Origin: Algoriphagus sp. PAP.12
GTDB taxonomy: Bacteria > Bacteroidota > Bacteroidia > Cytophagales > Cyclobacteriaceae
DNA length: 64,000 bases
Direction: 5' to 3'
NCBI RefSeq assembly: GCF_026652115.1
Contig: NZ_JAPPSQ010000001.1
Coordinates: 1-64,000 of the forward strand
The stretch's first letter is position 1, and each line of letters opens with the position of its first letter. A model generated the notes under the pieces. That model searched no databases, was not told where the DNA came from, and saw only the letters and a list, made by a program, of their open reading frames with translations. The position numbers were made by a program, and so were the translations under genes. Positions 61,381 through 64,000 of the stretch are shown here, piece after piece.

Positions 61381-64000
61381 ATGAATATTACTAAAATATC
61401 CATACAAAGGTCGACCATGGTCGTCGTCCTTTTCACCATACTGACATTGCTTGGGATCTTTTCCTACACGCAATTGTCTTACGAGTTGCTCCCAAAGATG
61501 GAGACCAATATCGTCACCATCTCCACAGTATATCCAGGAGCAGCTCCATCTGAAGTAGAAACTTCGGTCACGAAGAAAATCGAGGATGCTGTAGCTTCTT
61601 TGGAAGGCATTAAAGCGATGAATTCCATTTCTCAGGAGAGTGTTTCTATCATTACTATTGAGTTGGCGGCAGGAACGGATGTTGATATTTCCATGCAGGA
61701 CGCGCAAAGAAAAATCAATGCCATTCTAGGTGATTTGCCGGATGACGCTGATCCTCCAAGTTTGGGGAAATTTGACCTGGACGACATGCCGATCATGGAA
61801 ATGGCAGTTTACTCTAATTTGGATCCGGCCGGCTTCTATGACTTGATTAAAAACAAAATCCAGCCATCACTGGCTAAAATCAACGGGGTAGCCCAAGTAA
61901 ATATGCTGGGTGGTACCGAGCGAGAGATTAAAGTCAACTTGGATAGAAATAAGCTAGAAGCTTATGGGATCTCTCCGATCATGGTAGCCCAAAAAATCAA
62001 CGCAAGTAATCTGGATTTTCCTACAGGCAGATTGAAAGACAGCGACGGACAGGTTTTGATCAGGTTAGCAGGGAAATTCAATGCAGTTTCTGACCTTGAA
62101 AATTTGGTGATCGCCTATCGTCAGGATGAGTCTCCTATCCAATTGAAAGAGGTGGCAGAGGTTCAAGATGATTTCAAAGACGAAGAAATCCTTACAAGAT
62201 TGAATAATAGCGATGCGATAGGTCTGACCATTCAAAAGCAATCCGATGCCAATGCAGTAGAAGTTTCTGAAATCATCGAGCATGAGTTGCATGTTTTAGA
62301 AGAAACTTATGCCAAAGATGGTCTTTCTTTCCAAATCTCTCAAAACTCATCTGAGTTCACTTTGGAAGCTGCCAATGATGTTATCAAAGACTTGGTGATA
62401 GCCATTGTCCTGGTTGCATTGATCATGTTGCTTTTCCTTCACAGTATTCGAAATGCGATCATCGTAATGGTAGCCGTACCGGCATCCATCATTGCCACAT
62501 TTACAGTGATGTTCTTGGCTGGATTTACCCTGAACTTGATGTCCTTGCTAGCTCTATCTCTGGTAGTTGGTATTCTCGTGGATGATGCGATTGTAGTGAT
62601 CGAAAACATCTACCGACATCTGGAAATGGGAAAAAGCATTGCCCAGGCATCCTACGATGGTATCCGTGAAATCGGTTCAACAGTAGTTTCCATTACTTTG
62701 GTAATCATTGTGGTATTCGTGCCCTTGGCATTGACCGGAGGTTTGATCTCCGGCATTATCAAGCAGTTCAGTATCACGGTTGCTGTTGCTACCCTGTTCA
62801 GTTTGTTGGTAGCGTTTACTTTGATTCCATTGTTGACTTCCAGATTCTCCAAGCTGGAGCATTTGAGCAAAGACTCCTTCTTTGGAAGAATCGTTTATGG
62901 ATTTGAAGCAATGCTTGACGGCTTCGTTGACTGGTTGGTTGGCTTGTTGAGATGGGGTTTTGCTCACAAAATCGCCTTGATGGGGATCACATTTATCCTT
63001 TTCATCGGTTCTTTCTTCCTAATTGGAGGTGGATGGATTGGTAGTGAATTCGTTTCTCAGGGTGACAGAGGAGAGTTTATCCTTCGATTAGAACTTCCTA
63101 AGGATGCCACTTTGGAACAAACCAATTACAAAACTCAGGAGATAGAGGATTATTTGAGAACTCTTCCAGAAGTGACCGAGGTATTTACCAAAGTGGGTGT
63201 TGCCAGTGGACAGTTTACAGGGTCTCAATCCTCTCCATATACAGCTGAAATCAACGTGAAATTGGTATCTAAAGAATTTAGATCTATGTCCAGTCCTGAC
63301 TATGCAAGAAATGTAGAAAACTACCTTGAGGAGCATATCACAGGCGCTGAATATACAGCCGTACCAATCTCTATCATGGGTACTGCCAACGATGCTCCGA
63401 TTCAGGTAATCGTATCTGGCCCGGATAGAGATTCCGTACAAGTGACTGCCGAGAAAATCATGGGAATCTTGGCCAACATTCGAGGAACGAGAAAAATCGA
63501 AAGTTCCTTAGAAGCAGGTAACCCTGAGATCAAAGTCGAAGTAGATCGATACAAAATGAATGAATTGGGACTTTCTATGGATCAAGTTGGAGGTACACTT
63601 CAGGTTGCATTTAATGGAAATGACAATTCTAAATATACTGACGGCGATTATGAGTATGACATCCAAGTCAGATTGAATGAGTTCGACAGAAGAAGTATCG
63701 CCGATGTTCAAAACATCACCTTCCTGAACAGCAAAGGTCAATTGATCAAATTGGATCAATTCGCACAGGTATCTCAGTCAGAAGGACCAACCAAATTGGA
63801 AAGAAGAGACCGTGTAGGATCTGTGAAAGTCACATCTCAGGTGGCAGGTGTTCCTTCCGGTACAGTAGGTGCTGCATTGACTGCCCAAATCGATCAGATG
63901 CAACTTCCTCCGCAGGTTCAAATCAACTACGACGGGGATATGAAAAACCAAAGTGAAGGTTTCGGAAGTTTGGGAATTGCCTTGATCGCTTCCATCATCT
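61381..64000 (+). CDS. RND efflux pump, inner-membrane subunit (HAE1-like), cut by window end
   Basis: The frame opens with ATG at 61381 (NITKISIQRSTMVVVLF) and runs to the window end, giving 873 residues of about 1,000-1,050 expected. The proton-relay pair is Asp401-Asp402 in GILVDDAIVVIENIY on the fourth membrane helix, as in HAE-type drug and lipid pumps rather than heavy-metal CzcA types. Porter-domain segments such as PGAAPSEVET and KINGVAQVNMLGG are present. It is the last visible gene of the TolC-adaptor-pump operon and presumably trimerises with the adaptor. Confidence 0.95.
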   Translation, partial: MNITKISIQRSTMVVVLFTILTLLGIFSYTQLSYELLPKMETNIVTISTVYPGAAPSEVETSVTKKIEDAVASLEGIKAMNSISQESVSIITIELAAGTDVDISMQDAQRKINAILGDLPDDADPPSLGKFDLDDMPIMEMAVYSNLDPAGFYDLIKNKIQPSLAKINGVAQVNMLGGTEREIKVNLDRNKLEAYGISPIMVAQKINASNLDFPTGRLKDSDGQVLIRLAGKFNAVSDLENLVIAYRQDESPIQLKEVAEVQDDFKDEEILTRLNNSDAIGLTIQKQSDANAVEVSEIIEHELHVLEETYAKDGLSFQISQNSSEFTLEAANDVIKDLVIAIVLVALIMLLFLHSIRNAIIVMVAVPASIIATFTVMFLAGFTLNLMSLLALSLVVGILVDDAIVVIENIYRHLEMGKSIAQASYDGIREIGSTVVSITLVIIVVFVPLALTGGLISGIIKQFSITVAVATLFSLLVAFTLIPLLTSRFSKLEHLSKDSFFGRIVYGFEAMLDGFVDWLVGLLRWGFAHKIALMGITFILFIGSFFLIGGGWIGSEFVSQGDRGEFILRLELPKDATLEQTNYKTQEIEDYLRTLPEVTEVFTKVGVASGQFTGSQSSPYTAEINVKLVSKEFRSMSSPDYARNVENYLEEHITGAEYTAVPISIMGTANDAPIQVIVSGPDRDSVQVTAEKIMGILANIRGTRKIESSLEAGNPEIKVEVDRYKMNELGLSMDQVGGTLQVAFNGNDNSKYTDGDYEYDIQVRLNEFDRRSIADVQNITFLNSKGQLIKLDQFAQVSQSEGPTKLERRDRVGSVKVTSQVAGVPSGTVGAALTAQIDQMQLPPQVQINYDGDMKNQSEGFGSLGIALIASII

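Noticed and set aside
1..64000. CRISPR arrays, prophage, integrase or complete insertion sequence
   Set aside because: No regularly spaced direct repeats, transposase, integrase or phage structural genes were seen.

Overview
The window reads as chromosomal DNA of a gliding-lineage member of the Bacteroidota, most likely order Cytophagales (Cyclobacteriaceae, Algoriphagus-like). This is inferred from gldA-gldF-gldG, a YpdA-type bacillithiol reductase, many lipoproteins, an NVEALA-like peptide/propeller pair, DUF4221-type propellers, sulfatase and Tat-exported sugar enzymes, and promoter elements of the TAnnTTTG type. No rRNA, tRNA, CRISPR, phage or intact insertion sequence was seen. About 60 genes are called. 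Both ends cut genes: a TonB-dependent receptor (left) and an RND pump (right).

Layout. 0-4.2 kb: FecA-like receptor end, then a BlaI/BlaR1-type regulator pair with three copies of a TACGA-N6-TCGTA operator; the M56 protease carries two families of internal tandem repeats. 4.2-7.6 kb: NRDE protein, YpdA, RluA-type pseudouridine synthase, phosphatase lipoprotein. 7.6-10.4 kb: a small Cys-rich exported peptide, a propeller lipoprotein and an exported partner. 10.5-15.3 kb: the glycerol cassette glpR / glpD-glpK-glpF. 15.3-19.1 kb: stress block (Dps, MscS, YihY, coiled-coil lipoprotein, CsbD, DUF1328). 19.1-24.6 kb: five-gene two-component cluster ending in an NtrC-type sigma-54 activator. 24.8-46.5 kb: exported carbohydrate and peptide enzymes (GMC oxidoreductase with its small subunit, propeller glycosidase-like protein, M20 peptidase, GH13, GH25, esterase, sulfatase, Gfo/Idh/MocA oxidoreductase, isomerase, serine hydrolase) plus a few regulators. 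46.6-51.3 kb: dnaN, then gldG-gldF-gldA read from a structured leader. 52.2-54.9 kb: tandem duplicated amidohydrolases. 55-58.3 kb: second coiled-coil lipoprotein, a nested palindromic repeat, ATP-grasp enzyme, a DinB-family gene broken by one in-frame TGA, a NIF3-type protein. 58.4-64 kb: GbsR/MarR regulator and a TolC-HlyD-RND efflux operon with a duplicated operator.

Main discovery candidate. Three separate intergenic regions (18.71, 24.70 and 54.96 kb) share a bipartite site, CCACAGAT ... TTTCCCCA in gene orientation, in the same orientation and about 65-105 bp upstream of sigma-54-like -24/-12 promoters (best: TGGCAAGGTGATTGA before csbD, TGGCACTGGTATTGA before the second lipoprotein). 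The genes so marked are csbD plus a coiled-coil lipoprotein, DUF1328, the paralogous lipoprotein 36 kb away, and the two-component cluster itself. I infer a sigma-54 envelope/general-stress regulon controlled by the NtrC-type regulator encoded at 22.9-24.2 kb, possibly extending to dps.
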